This document shows positions 21,165-32,640 of a stretch of 64,000 bases of DNA, one piece after another. The notes below the pieces were generated by a model. That model was not told the DNA's origin. It did not search any database and saw nothing but the letters and a program-made list of their open reading frames with translations. The stretch covers positions 3,121,913 to 3,185,912 of the forward strand of contig PCDI01000003.1 in NCBI GenBank assembly GCA_002778195.1. The letters are read 5' to 3'. Source of the DNA: Raffaelea ambrosiae. Taxonomy: Eukaryota; Ascomycota; Sordariomycetes; Ophiostomatales; Ophiostomataceae. The position numbers and the translations under genes were made by a program. The first letter of the stretch is position 1. The number at the start of each line of letters is the position of its first letter.

Positions 21165-22131
21165 GCTCCCCAGACTTCACAATCTTAATGTATGACTCTG
21201 CTGTAGGGTGCAATTGTAGACTTCCCCAGAGTGAAAGTTTCTCCGTTGATGCTAGGGGTCGAGCTTTATTGGCGCCATATATCTGCCGGGTCTCGTTGGC
21301 AGTGATGTGCTTTTGAACTTGATGATGCTATACTCTGTCGGCTCTCCATACGGTTCCAGAAATCCAACTACGCACTTGTTTAATGCTGAATACAGGATAC
21401 GTTAGGCATCAGTTCATCGCCCACTGTTAGTGGACGTCGTTTCCGACAACAGCGTTGTCGCGATGTGAGAGCAAATAGCCACAGTAGCTAGAGTGTGGCT
21501 ATCTCCCTTCGAACACTTGATCGGCCAGCGAATTGTATCAAACCCCCGATCGGCGCACTTATACAGCATTGCCAAAAAGCCCTTTTCGAACTGGGCTTTC
21601 CGTTTCAGTCTTCCTTCAGGAGAAAGGCACGCGCTTTGTAGTAGGTATAAAATCATGGTGGGTTGAGACAATGGTCAGGCTTTGTATTCAATTCTTTTAT
21701 TTTTTTTATCTTAGAAGGCAATCTATTAGACATTATCAGGCACATCGAGAGCGCTGTGTTATCAAAAAAATGGCATAGAATCCTATGTGCCGTCGCGGGT
21801 CATATGGTATCCTATCAAAACGAGTGACGATATGGGGTATAGGGGTATCCGTAGAGGGGTATTGTTTTTTGTGAAATCATGTTTGAACACGCAAGCATAG
21901 AAAGTCCCACCGAAAAGCTGTTATCCGATAGAACAATAGACAACATGCAAGGTCGGAAGGCCGGAAGCAGATTGGGGTTGTTTGTTGTCGTTGTTGTTGT
22001 TGTCGTTGTCTTTGGCAAAGGAAGTGGAGTTCAAGGACGCTTCTCACTTAGATGCCTTTTCATTCTGCTGCACCGTGCAGAGTTGTCACGGGCCGGTGCC
22101 GCATCTGAGAGGATCCTGGTTCCAAGACTGT
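21165..22131. other. Intergenic
   Basis: Upstream of the monooxygenase remnant and 3' of the opsin-related gene. It holds a GTT/GTC-rich microsatellite at about 21976-22014 and otherwise nothing recognised. Confidence 0.55.
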
Positions 22132-23078
22132 TTATGCGGCTGCGTCACCGGCCAGGGGAGCCGCGAGAGGAGCACCGGGCGGGCCCTGCTGCTTCTCGAC
22201 AAACTCGCCAGGGGCCACAGGGACGCGGCCGTACTGGGTAAAGACAATGTTGAGCTTGTTGTAGTCCCAGTTGCGGGCCAGGAACAGAGTCAGGAAGGTC
22301 AGGCCGGGGATCAGGAGCACGTCGAGAATGCCAAAGAAGATGAAGCTGGCGGTGACACCGATCTTGTTGCCGGCATCGCTCACACCAAAGGCAATGGGGT
22401 ACAGCAGCCACAGCAGGTTGGCCCAGAAGGCGAGGATGGAGTAGTCGCGGAAGATACCGACGCGGCGCGCGGCGCGGAGGCCCTCGTAGAGCGTGCCCTC
22501 GGCCAGCAGCAGCCAGACGACGGTGCCGACAACGTAGTAGCCCCACTTGTACGTGTTGCCGACGACAGAGGTGGCGAGGTAGGCAATGATCCAGGTCCAG
22601 GCCAGGAAGATGTGGTAGATGATGGTGGCCCAGGAGATGCCCGAGACCAGGCCGAGGGCGAGGGAGACGGCCGGGAAGAGGACGACCCAGTTGATGAACT
22701 TGGCATAGAAGATCTGGCGGGTGGCGGCGTAGTCGACATTCGTCGAGGCACCAATGGCCACCCAGCCAAAGTCGGAGGCCATGGAGAAGTAGGCAATGGA
22801 TCCGACGAGCAGGGCAATGCCGAAGATGTAATGGAAGACCTTTTCACCGGCGCGTGCGACAAACGAATGGAGCACGACAACGATCTGTTGGCCACAGAGG
22901 TCAGCAGGATGCTTCTGCATTAGAACCGACAATATGCGTTCGCGAGGGTGCCTACAAATGAAAGGGCGTAGATAGCCAGCACAGCCCAGAGCCAGTCTGA
23001 GCCATGGACAGTCAGATGTTGGTCACCACCCGGAGGGTTGGTGTTCAGAGCATCATTGGAACGGTAAACGATAGCCAT
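22132..23078 (-). CDS. Opsin-related protein (HSP30/YRO2/MRH1 family), seven-TM
   Basis: Two exons (23078-22956 and 22884-22132, phase 0) encode 291 residues with seven hydrophobic helices of the microbial-rhodopsin fold. Exon 1 gives the short N-terminus and the start of helix A (SDWLWAVLAIYALSF), which continues across the intron as IVVVLHSFVARAGEKVF. Helix C region reads TRQIFYAKFINWVV. In helix G the sequence is FFGILDVLLIPGLTF: the lysine that carries retinal in true rhodopsins is absent. This places it with the opsin-related proteins, the yeast Hsp30/Yro2/Mrh1 group, plasma-membrane proteins linked to heat, acid and weak-acid stress and to Pma1 regulation. The tail is Pro/Ala-rich. The opening methionine at the longer reading of exon 2 is an artefact; the spliced start gives the family's N-terminus. 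It should not be a light-driven pump. Confidence 0.9.
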
Positions 23079-25509
23079 GGTGTCGGGTGGGAAGGGTAGA
23101 ATGGTCTGGAAAAAGAAGAAAATGGAAATACTGGACTGGTTGTGTTAGTACAAGGAGGCGGTTGCTTGTCTGAGCCGGCAGTTGCAGGATCTGATGAGGA
23201 GCAGAAACATGCTTCCCAGCACGGGGCGAGCACGACTCTTATACACAGGCCGCGATGCTCAGAGACGCCGTACAAGGCAAGGCGAGCCGGCTGTGGCACA
23301 GATGAAAACCAACAAACAAAAAAAAAAAAACAGAGAACAGAAAGCATCCGGCAGCCAAGGGTGCCCAAAATTGCGAGAACGCCACACAACCAAATCGGAA
23401 GCGAAATCAACTGCAAAGCAAGCGAAATCGACACAACCAAAAGAAGCCGAAGAAACCACCAGAATCGTGTGTCGCAAGAAAGACCACTCTGGCCGTCGAG
23501 GTATTACCGCGTCTGCTGTACCTCCGAGCACTCCGCCAGCGCAGCGAGTGACTGACGTCGGCGAGCGTGCAAAAGTCACCGCCCAACAGGCAGCCCGTGT
23601 CCTCCCATCCTCCCCAATAGGACACAGATCGGCACCCGAGCCCGCCTTTCAGAGCCAGTCAATCCCAGGCCATCGTCTCATGGTCAGGCTACCGCTCCGG
23701 AGACGCCCGACTGCCTTCTCGGGTTGTTGTGTCCTTGCGTCCTCGTCCTCCCCCCCCCCAGAAAGGCGTCTTACAGGGTCCGAGGAGTGCGAGGATCTGT
23801 CATCAACGAGCTCCCTACTAGCCCATTGGGCCATTCCTGTTGGTCAATGGATACGACAGCATTAGACCGGTCCAACGGTCGACCGGGTGGGGAGGCAGGG
23901 CTCGACAGCCCATTTAGACGGCGGAAGTTCCCACCGACCCACTTTTTCATGTAGTACCACTGGCTGTCGGCTTCTCGCGGCTTCGGGGCCGTCGGCAGTC
24001 GAGGAAAATTTGCCATTTTATTGTCACGAGATCTCCAGCCAGGCACAAGGAACGCTTGTGTGTGTGTTCCATCGTTCCCGTTCCGTAGTTGGGGCCACAA
24101 GGCCAGAAGCGGGGGGGGAGGAGAAGAAAAAATTGGCGAAACCTGAGGACGCTCTCTAGCGGTCAGACACCCCCCCCCCCCCCCAAAACTGACAGCTCTT
24201 ATTGCTGCCCGGTAATTTATCTAGATCGGCACAAAGCTCTCACCACCTGGGCGAGGAGTGAGGGTTCGCCCCCGTAGCCTTGAGGAAAGAACTGCGTGAC
24301 GGCACAGGTGATTTTCATCACAGGCGGCAAAAGCACAGACCGTGCCCCCGGCATTCTGTAAAATGACGCTGCCATGCAGTCGTTCCACGACGCGAGAATT
24401 TGCTTATGGCAATACCCGTCGACGGTGAGGGCGGTGAACAATGCGTGTACCTGCCAGCCAGACAAGTGTTGTGGTCAAACATGTCGTGATCGGCCAGCCC
24501 GGCTCTGCCGGCCACCGCCAGACGAGCTTTGAACAGCCCTCGGCAGCCTGCTGGCCTGCATCTTGTTTCGTACCAGAGCGGTAGTCCGACCAGCTCAGTC
24601 GCCACAAACCGTAAACGTGCCGCAGCCTGGCAGCAGCTGGCCCCAGCCGAAAAGGTCTCGGCATGGGCGCACTGCTCTTGGCCTTCCGAGTTTGGGCGGA
24701 TTGACAGAAGGTCACCTGTAGGCCAACCGTCAATCTATGTCCTGCTTCATACGTGCCTACATAGCCGGCACAAATTCCCCACCAGCGCCTCGAAAAATAT
24801 GGTTGGCTGCCGTTTGGATAGAGTACAGAGACGGGGGTCGGTTTGAATGAGCATGTTTTCAGACCTGGGCACTCCACAAGACGAGTACATCCAATCATGT
24901 TTCCTGTCTAATCTTGCCATAATTACGACCGTGAGGGTAGTGTGGCTCCTATGAACTCACGGAGGGTAACAACGTTCCTGTTCTTTCTTTCCCTCTTTTC
25001 ATCTTCTCGTCTTTTTTTTAAAAAAAAATTACATTTTCTTTTTTGTTGCCCGCCCCTGTTTGTCTATTCCAGCGAGATGCTGTTGTGAGTACGAATTTTA
25101 TTCTCCTTTGCTTTATTCCGGTTGGCCATATGATGCTCACAACGATAACTAAATGCAGAGAAAATTCGCTGCTCCAATTTCTTTCTGCTTTGCTACTTGA
25201 ATAGCTGCACAATTGCAGCTGTCCCTTCACAACCTTTGCTGCCATGCATGCCATGTCAGAACTGGCGACTTTCCACACGGACGAGTTGTGTCAGTAAGCA
25301 TTGCTATCAATTTGGCTTTCGGTGTATGGCTGATCCATCAAATCTGAAGAGAGCTGGCAACACAGTCACTCAACGTGTACTCTCCGTTGCATAGAGTAAC
25401 GCAAGCCATCTGAAACTGACGCCTATATTTCTGATTCGGAGCCTCTCATGCTCAACAGTACACTATCCACCACCTCAATGCGACCCGTTGTGGACGCATA
25501 TATATCGCC
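23079..25509. other. Intergenic with homopolymer C tracts
   Basis: About 2.4 kb upstream of the opsin-related gene. It contains an A run near 23323-23334, C runs at 23750-23759 (10) and 24170-24184 (15), and no supported gene. Several open frames of 100-160 codons have non-protein-like composition. Confidence 0.55.
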
Positions 25510-28500
25510 TCACTGACCCCCCTTGCCCAGCATGACATCTGCACAGCCAGTACCTTTCAGTTTATCAAACCCCAATGACTCCCAATTGTCCAGTTCTTGC
25601 CGCCTCTTATCGAATAATCCCGCGTATCTTGACCGCCAGAAGACATAGTCATAGTTGGCGTCGTAGCCATAACGGAGTCCTTTGGTCTCAGCGCCGCTGT
25701 CCTTTTTGCGGCAGTCACAGAAGAACTTGGCGTCTGTTTCCCACGCTTTGCGGTTGAGCTGTGCATATGCCGCATCCGCCATCCGTGGATTGGTGTCGCC
25801 ACTGTCTCTGGCCGTAGCTATCGGCAATTCCCCGATTGTTTCGCTTGCCCCAACCCCTTCGGTATCTGTGAGACTTTCTCTGGCTATGGTGGAAGACGAT
25901 GGCTCCAGTTTTTCTGCCTCTTGGCGGATCGTGTTCTTGCTGCCGCGGTCTTGATGCCGCTGCTGTTGGGCTAGACTGTCTTGGTGATTGCCTTCTGGCC
26001 GAAAGTTGCTCGTAAACGCTTCTCTGAGCAAGGCAATCACCTCTAACTCTCCATGTTCTGTAGTCTCTGGAACCAACTCGTCAAAGCTGAGGGTGGATAA
26101 AGTCGGCTGGTGCATGTAGTGAAAAATCAGCTTGAATATTTGTCGAAGCCAAGACTTTAATAACAACGTCTTCCTAGATCGTTGCCTAACCCAAATCTCC
26201 TTGCCAGTCTCAGGGTCTTTTTCTGTAGCCAGTATTGCGAAGTAAACCCCGCTGATCCGCACTCCGAAATACAACGCAAGTCTGCTCATAACATGATGCT
26301 TGTGTCGATATATGTGGTGTGCCTTCTGGAAAGCCTTCAAAAACGTGAGGGTGAGTTTCAGTTCGTGCACAATTTTGCCAAACGTTCCTGCAACCCAATG
26401 CAGTACGTTGACCTCCTCGTACAATCGTGCGCTCGAAGTAACGACTCTGAACGCAACGGGTGTCGGGATGGAAACCACCAGCAGCTGAAGTGGAGACCAA
26501 GGCATATACCATTCCCTGGGCTTCAGATACCATGTTATACATGAAACCGAACGTTGTCTTAGAGCAAGATTTTTATCCGTAGGACACACAACTTGACTTG
26601 CATTGTATACGAGAATATCAGACACACCAAGTAATGAGGACGCTCTAAAAACGCGCATGTATTTGTCAATAACATATCGAAATCGAAGACGTGTGGCAGG
26701 AGCACGAAAGCAATATGACAACGCCGAACTATTTCAACCAGTCAGAAGAGGACAACCATAGACAATGTCGGTACGTTGATAAAAGGGGAAGGCGTTTGTT
26801 CATACATTCCGAGACTATTTTGACTTGCCGGGTCAAGCCCCATGTCTATGAGCATATCTGCGAGAACCTCCATATCCAACATCAAATTGTGGGAGAATCT
26901 CGCGCACTGTTCATCCACGTTAGCTGTGCTTCACATAACACGACATAAGACAATAAGACCGAATCAAGTGGAAGATATTCCTTGACAACAACATACCATC
27001 CATCCCCCAAAAACTAGGGACAGAAGGTCCAACCCTTCGTCTGTGACATCGTAAGGTGAGGCGCGGCCGCTGTGGAAGAGATCGCGGACTTTCTGGACTT
27101 TCAAATTGGCGCAAGCGATGAATATCTCAGACCTCAATGGCCGAACATTGACTACTCTGAGGTTGTACTCTGGTTGGGACAACTGTGTGAAACCAGCCAT
27201 TGCAAAGAGGCGCGTCTGATGGTGCAGTGCCACTCCACGCAGCCGCATCCAGGGTGCAGGCAATAGGAAGATTTGTGTGGTGGTCACCTGTTTACTGTCC
27301 GTGGACGGCTCATTCTCGCCATTGCCGGGCCCCGGCCCACGTTGTCGAAAGTACACCACTGTGGACGTTTGCACTGACAGTGTGCCGAAAAGGCGATTCC
27401 GAAATACAGTATTCCGAATTTGCTGGGCAGGACCCACTTCCCACTGTCCATCTGCCACTTCAGAAGGTCGTGATGCGGTCGACTCCTTGTGGGATACCAG
27501 GGATTGTTCTGGACCACGACCCAATTTAGTAACCCCCTGAGCAGCCGGCGCACCGGGCCGAGCTGCTGTCATTGACTGGGCATCTTCTCCGGGCTGCAAA
27601 TCCACACCCTTCCGGATCACAGAGGTCTTGGCTGGGAAGGCGCCTTGGCTTTCCCGCGTGTATTGCGTGATGCGTCTGGCAATGGATTCTTCGGTTCCGT
27701 ATTGGGCAATCTCCATAAGTGCCCTCGGCGACGCCTGCGAAGTTTCTATGAGGAGGCTTTGGGCAACGTGGTTGAGTTGGTTGGTCATTGTCTGCAAAAC
27801 GAGAGAATTTTGACGAGCGGCTTCTTCGGTGGCGGCACGTGTCTCTGTTGAAATTCGAACGATCTCTGAGGCCAACAGAGAAATCGAACGAGACTCTTCC
27901 AGTGTGGCATTTACGAGGTCTGTTGTCAAGGCGTGATTCGCTTGCTGGGCTGTGGCCAATTGGTCAAGGGAAGGCGTGATATCTCGTAGAAGGGCGGCTT
28001 GTTCTGCTCTGGAAACACAGTCAAGGTCAGAATATGACAAAAGGCATGCTCTAGATAGAATACAGGCGGTCTGACCCGGTAGTGCTCGCGTGTGCCTGCA
28101 GGAGCATGACCTTGGAGCGTTCCAAATCGTCGAGAAGCTTGTCAACGTCGGCTTTTTGGAAAGCGGCGCGGAACTGACCCCAGTACCGTTTAACTTTCTG
28201 GCCATGTTGATTCGGGTTGTTGACTGTGATGGATGCGTCGATGGCATCGATACTGGCTTTGCAGTGGTTGATGGCCTGCTCGAGAACGGCGCTGATGTTG
28301 TTTCTGTTGCTGCTGTCCTTGCTCGGTTGTATGGACGACGATTTCTCAATGTCGACCAAAAGGGACTGCATGAGATCCAGCTCTTTGACGATATCGCGCA
28401 CTCTTTGGGGGGCACCAGTGATGTCTTTGAGGAAGTCTCGCAATTTGATGACGCCTGAGATGGCCTGGCCCGTCACTCCTACGACGCCAACGGCGCCGCT

Positions 28501-28524
28501 GACAGCACCAAAAACTTCCGCCAT
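25510..28524 (-). CDS. Protein with fungal N-terminal domain of STAND proteins, 926 residues
   Basis: Four exons join in phase: 28524-28076 (donor GTCAGA), 28008-26997 (donor GTATGT), 26906-26806 (donor GTATGA) and 26728-25510. Introns are 67, 90 and 77 bases; the last has a CTGAC branch site. Residues 1-120 (VFGAVSGAVGVVGVTGQAI, then VRDIVKELDLMQSLL) match the fungal N-terminal domain found on STAND/NLR-type proteins. A helical, probably coiled-coil part follows (about 150-260: QLATAQQANHALTTD, ISTETRAATEEAARQ), then a linker, and a C-terminal module also seen in fungal ankyrin-type proteins (MRLRGVALHHQTRLF, then FHSGRASPYDVTDEGLDLLS). No P-loop NTPase is visible, so it is STAND-like only at the N-terminus. 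The last 400 residues contain a polar linker and an end rich in charged and aromatic residues that I cannot assign. A role in non-self recognition or cell death is possible but inferred from the family. Confidence 0.75.
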
Positions 28525-29123
28525 TGTGGTATTGATGAGGATGTTGAAGAATCAAGAAGATTTGAAAGCTGGCCGGTGCGGATCTGGTCAAATAAGTCGG
28601 GGTGTCTGACGTGGCAACATCTGAGTTCAGCCTTGCCTGCCACCAATCGGCGTTCCCAAGAAGGAGGAGGTGCATGACCTGGCACACTCGAAGGCAGAAT
28701 TTGACAGAGCAAGAGTAAGGCATATTCAAACGTCATAACGTATAAGAAGTACATTATTTTTTTTTTTTTTTGAGTAGAAACGAGATGAAGGCAGACAGTC
28801 GAAAACGTGATTATGCCTGGGGCGACTAACACAGAGCCTCGTCTGTGGATGATGGTTTCAGACACAGTGTCGCACTGTATGGGACACGGTCCCCGACTCG
28901 TTCCAAAAAATTGAGCTTCCCTAAAATTCTTCGGCAATATCGCCAGACAGACTTCACACGAACCTCGTCCCGACGCGATCTGCCGATACCGTACCGACTA
29001 GCCCTGACCAATCGGCCGACACCCAATTGACCGCGGCTCCAAAAACAAGCCAGCACTGCCTCCGGATTGAGCCTGCGAAAACCCCCTTCTTGCCTCCCCC
29101 CAACCACCACCACCTCCGCCAAG
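28525..29123. other. Intergenic, divergent upstream regions
   Basis: Shared upstream region of the STAND-like gene (minus) and mL53 gene (plus). A T run lies at 28757-28771. No gene recognised. Confidence 0.6.
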
Positions 29124-29528
29124 ATGATGACCCGGTGGATCACCGAGGTGACGACACGGTTCAACCCGTTTGCGCCCAAGGCCAAGGCCGCGCGGCTGTT
29201 CCTGTCGATGCTGCCGCCGTCGGCACGCAAGGAAGGGCTGGTGGTGAACACACAGCTGCTGCCGCGGTCGTCGACCGAGGCGAGCACGTTGCATGTCAAG
29301 TTTAGTAAGTGGTCGGCGGAGGGCGGAGCAGGCAGGCGGACGACTGGAAGTAAAGAGATACAGGTGCTGTAGTAGGAGGAACCATCGCATGAGCCGAGCT
29401 AACAACAAACAGAGGACGGCAAGGAAATGAAGCTGGACTGCGAGGCGCTGGGGATCAAGCGGGTGGTGGAGGAAGTGGACCGGCACTCCCGTTCGCTGCA
29501 AAAGACGGCCGACCTGGCGGATGCATAA
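29124..29528 (+). CDS. MRPL44: Mitochondrial large-subunit ribosomal protein mL53 (MRPL44)
   Basis: Two exons (29124-29304 and 29413-29528, joined in a lysine codon) encode 98 residues, the usual length of this small mitoribosomal protein. Exon 1 reads VTTRFNPFAPKAKAARLFLS and LLPRSS, and exon 2 gives KDGKEMKLDCE, then EEVDRHSRSLQKTADLA, all characteristic. The intron (29305-29412) has a GTAAGT donor and CAG acceptor. Two methionines start the frame in tandem; I chose the first. The gene converges on the pyrophosphatase gene. Confidence 0.93.
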
Positions 29529-30123
29529 ACAGGGGAGGCGGATGCGGCAAACGAGACGGGAAGAGACAAACGTGTGGACGATACAAAAAAAAACGCGCAA
29601 CGGAACCACGACCGGCATCACAACTGGCGTTTGGGGCATTTGTACAAAGAGTTGGGAGGGGAACAGTGTACGATACGGATGCAAGTATATACGAACCCAA
29701 AAGAATCATTTTTGTCACATCATGATCTGGGTGAACATGGAGGTGCACAGACGAGAAAAGGATACTATTCTGTTGGGAGTGCCTTATTTGAGAGAGGATT
29801 CTTTTTTCATTGAAGACATACGAGCCTAGCACGACTCTTGTTGTTACTCCATTCTGTTGTTTTGAATTTTGAGTCCTTTTCTTCCTCTTCGACTTTTTTT
29901 TTTATTCGCTTTTCAGTTCCCTCCTTCTGTTTTCACGGGGAGAGTTTATTTGTATGTGTGTCCGGGTGCAGGTAAACCGATATACATGATCTTCCAAGAT
30001 GGTTTCAAAAAAAAGCAGTTCCAGTCAACAAGCAGCCAGATATGTTATGCGGTATGCGCCTGAGTTCTTTTTCGAGAGGGGGAGGGGGGTTCACAGGCGT
30101 GAAGGATCCGAGCCCGACTGTAG
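29529..30123. other. Intergenic between convergent genes
   Basis: 3' regions of mL53 and pyrophosphatase genes. It holds several short A and T runs; nothing else recognised. Confidence 0.6.
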
Positions 30124-31251
30124 TCACGCCGAAGCGCCGCTGATGAAGAACCACTTATCAATGGAGCTGTCAATCTTGGCGGGGGTGATCTCCTCGTGGG
30201 GCGGGATGGCCGGCAGCTTGTCCGGGGTGGTGCGGCTGGGCGAGTGGGAGACGGAGAGGTTGGCCGTGGAGATGCCGCCCGGAGCAGTCTTGCCGGTGAT
30301 CAGGCGCTCCCAGGCCTCGGCGCACTCGCGGATGACGTCGGTAGCGTACTTCTTGTTCTTGCACTCGCCGGTGAAGGCGAACTGGTTCTCGGGCTTGCCG
30401 TCGGGGATCTTGTAGATGCGGAACCACTCGTTGGTGGCGCGCAGGAGGCCCGGCAGGTGGCGCTCGACGTCCTCAATGTCGTTGAGCTTGGGGGCCAGCG
30501 GGTCGTTGATGTCAATGACAATGACCTTCCAGTCGGTCTCCTCTTCGTCGAGCAGGGCCATGACGCCCAGCACCTTGACCTGCTTGACCTGGCCAGTGTA
30601 GCCGACGAGCTCGCCAATCTCGCAGACGTCAAGCGGGTCGTTGTCGCCCTTGGCCTTGGTCTCGGGGTGGACGACGTTGGGGTCCTCCCAGGTCTGCGGG
30701 AAGGCGCCGTAGTTCCAGAGGTAGCCCTTGTGGGGGAAGCAGTTGCGCACGTAGCGGAGTTTGCCCTTCTTGGTGTCCTGCTTGATGGGGTTCAGGGGCT
30801 CCTCCTTGGAGATCTGGGCAGGTTGTTTGTTAGCGACGGAAGGGATCGCAAGGAGACAGTGAGCGGGCAAGCAAACGAGCGACAGTAGAAAGACAACGGG
30901 GGAAACAGAACACAGAGCATAAGAGAAATAGAAATTAGGACCAGAGACATGGCAGAAGAGCTAAATAGGAGGAGAACAAAGAATCATCCCAGAGCAGACG
31001 CAGAGATGGCAGAACACAACAACGGGGGAAAGAACAACCACAATGCAGCCCATCCCTGCTTATTTTTACCTTACCTCCTGCTTGGCATTGGTCCAGCGCG
31101 GAATCTCAACAACCATGTTCAGCACCGTCTGCTCAGGGTTCGCATACAGCGGAATGTCGTGGAAGGGCGACACCGGCTGGCCATCCTTCTCAATGTACAC
31201 CCGGTGCTCCAGCGTGTACGGCTGGCCGACCTTGCGAATCTGGTAAGACAT
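30124..31251 (-). CDS. IPP1: Inorganic pyrophosphatase
   Basis: Family I soluble pyrophosphatase, hydrolysing PPi to phosphate with Mg2+. Two exons in phase 0 (31251-31075 and 30813-30124) give 288 residues from the methionine of [10 protein letters not shown], matching the length and N-terminus of cytosolic eukaryotic enzymes. The signature [12 protein letters not shown] carries the metal-binding aspartates; other hallmarks are [64 protein letters not shown] and [19 protein letters not shown]. The tail IDKWFFISG is also typical. The intron is long (261 bases). The same frame is open upstream for another 149 codons to an ATG at 31698 (next ATG 31641), giving a basic, Ser-rich extension that ends [10 protein letters not shown] just before this start; see the separate finding. 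Confidence 0.95.
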
Positions 31252-31698
31252 GGTGGGGGCGGACGTTGAGAAGGATCTTCGTGTGATAGAGGAACGGTTG
31301 TTGTTGTTGTTGTTGGAGTTGTAGGAAGGAAAAGCAATCGTGGCTGGCGAAAACGACGACGACGACGACAAAATTGCACCGCGGGAAAAAAAAGGTGGGG
31401 GAGGGGTGCCGCCAGAGGTGGTGGTCGACGTGGAGGCGGCAGATTCCAGGGCGGTCAGGGTCGCCAGGGTCGCCAGACCCCTGGACCAGCGGCACTGCTG
31501 CCCCGGTACAACGGAAGAGGTCGAGACGGCGGTCTGGCGTGGCCTGCTAATAGGCCCCTTGGCACCTGGCAGTGGTGTTGTTGGCGCCCACCGGCCAATG
31601 GCTGCCAGCTGGCGGGTCGCTCGTATGGGAAGGCACGCCATTGATGAGACCAAGAAAAAAAAGATCAGGGAAGGAACGAAACAAACCCCGGGAAGCAA
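31252..31698 (-). other. In-frame 5' extension of pyrophosphatase with presequence-like features
   Basis: This segment is continuous with exon 1 of the pyrophosphatase and has no stop. From the methionine at 31641 it reads [17 protein letters not shown], then a long Ser/Thr/Asn-rich chain with almost no acidic residues, finishing RRSFSTSAP. Arg-rich starts and an R-x-F/S-T-S end are typical of fungal mitochondrial presequences. It may be 5' UTR that happens to be open, or an alternative start giving a mitochondrial isoform. Asn and Thr repeats here come from a GTT microsatellite (about 31296-31318). Confidence 0.4.
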
Positions 31699-32640
31699 AA
31701 CGTGCCTTCCTCTCCCCGGAAGTAACCAAAAACCTCCTTGGGGGAAATTGAGAGAGAACGGAACTCTCTCCTACTGAGAGAGACAGTAAACCTGCAAGAA
31801 AAGAGGAGAAGAGACAGAGAGTAGAACGCGCGCGAATGGGCAGGAAGGGTCAAGTTTTATGGGCTGGGAAGGGAACTCCAGGTTGGTGGTGAATTAGTTA
31901 GTGGGTGGAATAGGGGGGCGCACGGATGGCCACGGGCAACGTTTATTAGTAAAGACTCCCGTAACGTTGTATGCGTTTTTTTTTTTCTTGTTACAACTAT
32001 TTAGTAGCTGTCTGTTCCAGCCTCGCGACAATAGCAACACTACATTCCTTGTTCTTGCTTCTCCGCGTAATCTTCCTTTTGTCAATATCTTTTCATACAA
32101 ATCGTTATCTAGGCGTTCAGTGTCGTACTCATGTCCAGCGAGAGAAAGAACAAAAAGGTAAAATATTGAAAAAAATAATAATAATAAAAATAAACGTGCA
32201 CTTCAACATACTTTAAGAATAGTATCTCATCATCAGAAAACAAACAAATACAATTCGAAATTCATGACCAAATTACAAAAAAAAGTCATAAACCAAAGAG
32301 ACCAGACGACCCGAATAGACCCGCATGCTCAACCTCGCCTGCTAAACCGTTCGCTAAATACATGTGTATACCAGAGACATGAAAACTATGAAATTAAACA
32401 GAAAAAAATAAATAAGAAAAAGAAGGCCCAAGTAAATCCACCATTTCGTGATTCCCATTATCCGCTATCCCTCGTATGCAAATAGACATGACATCCTTTC
32501 CCGTTCATACTGGAGTCTCATGCCTCCCGTGCACCCATCCATTGTGCATATTATGCATGTCGTCTCTTGTCGTGCGCGTAGTGTCTTGGTAGCCTCCTCC
32601 CAATACGATGATGCCGATGCGTCCAACCATCGAACGCCCC
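31699..32640. other. Intergenic, AT-rich
   Basis: Upstream region of pyrophosphatase and 3' region of the UNC13-like gene. The part 31970-32440 is AT-rich with A/T runs. No gene seen. Confidence 0.6.

Noticed and set aside
22132..22932. Opsin-related protein starting at 22932 without an intron
   Set aside because: That start lacks helix A's first part; the spliced exon at 23078-22956 supplies the family N-terminus in phase.
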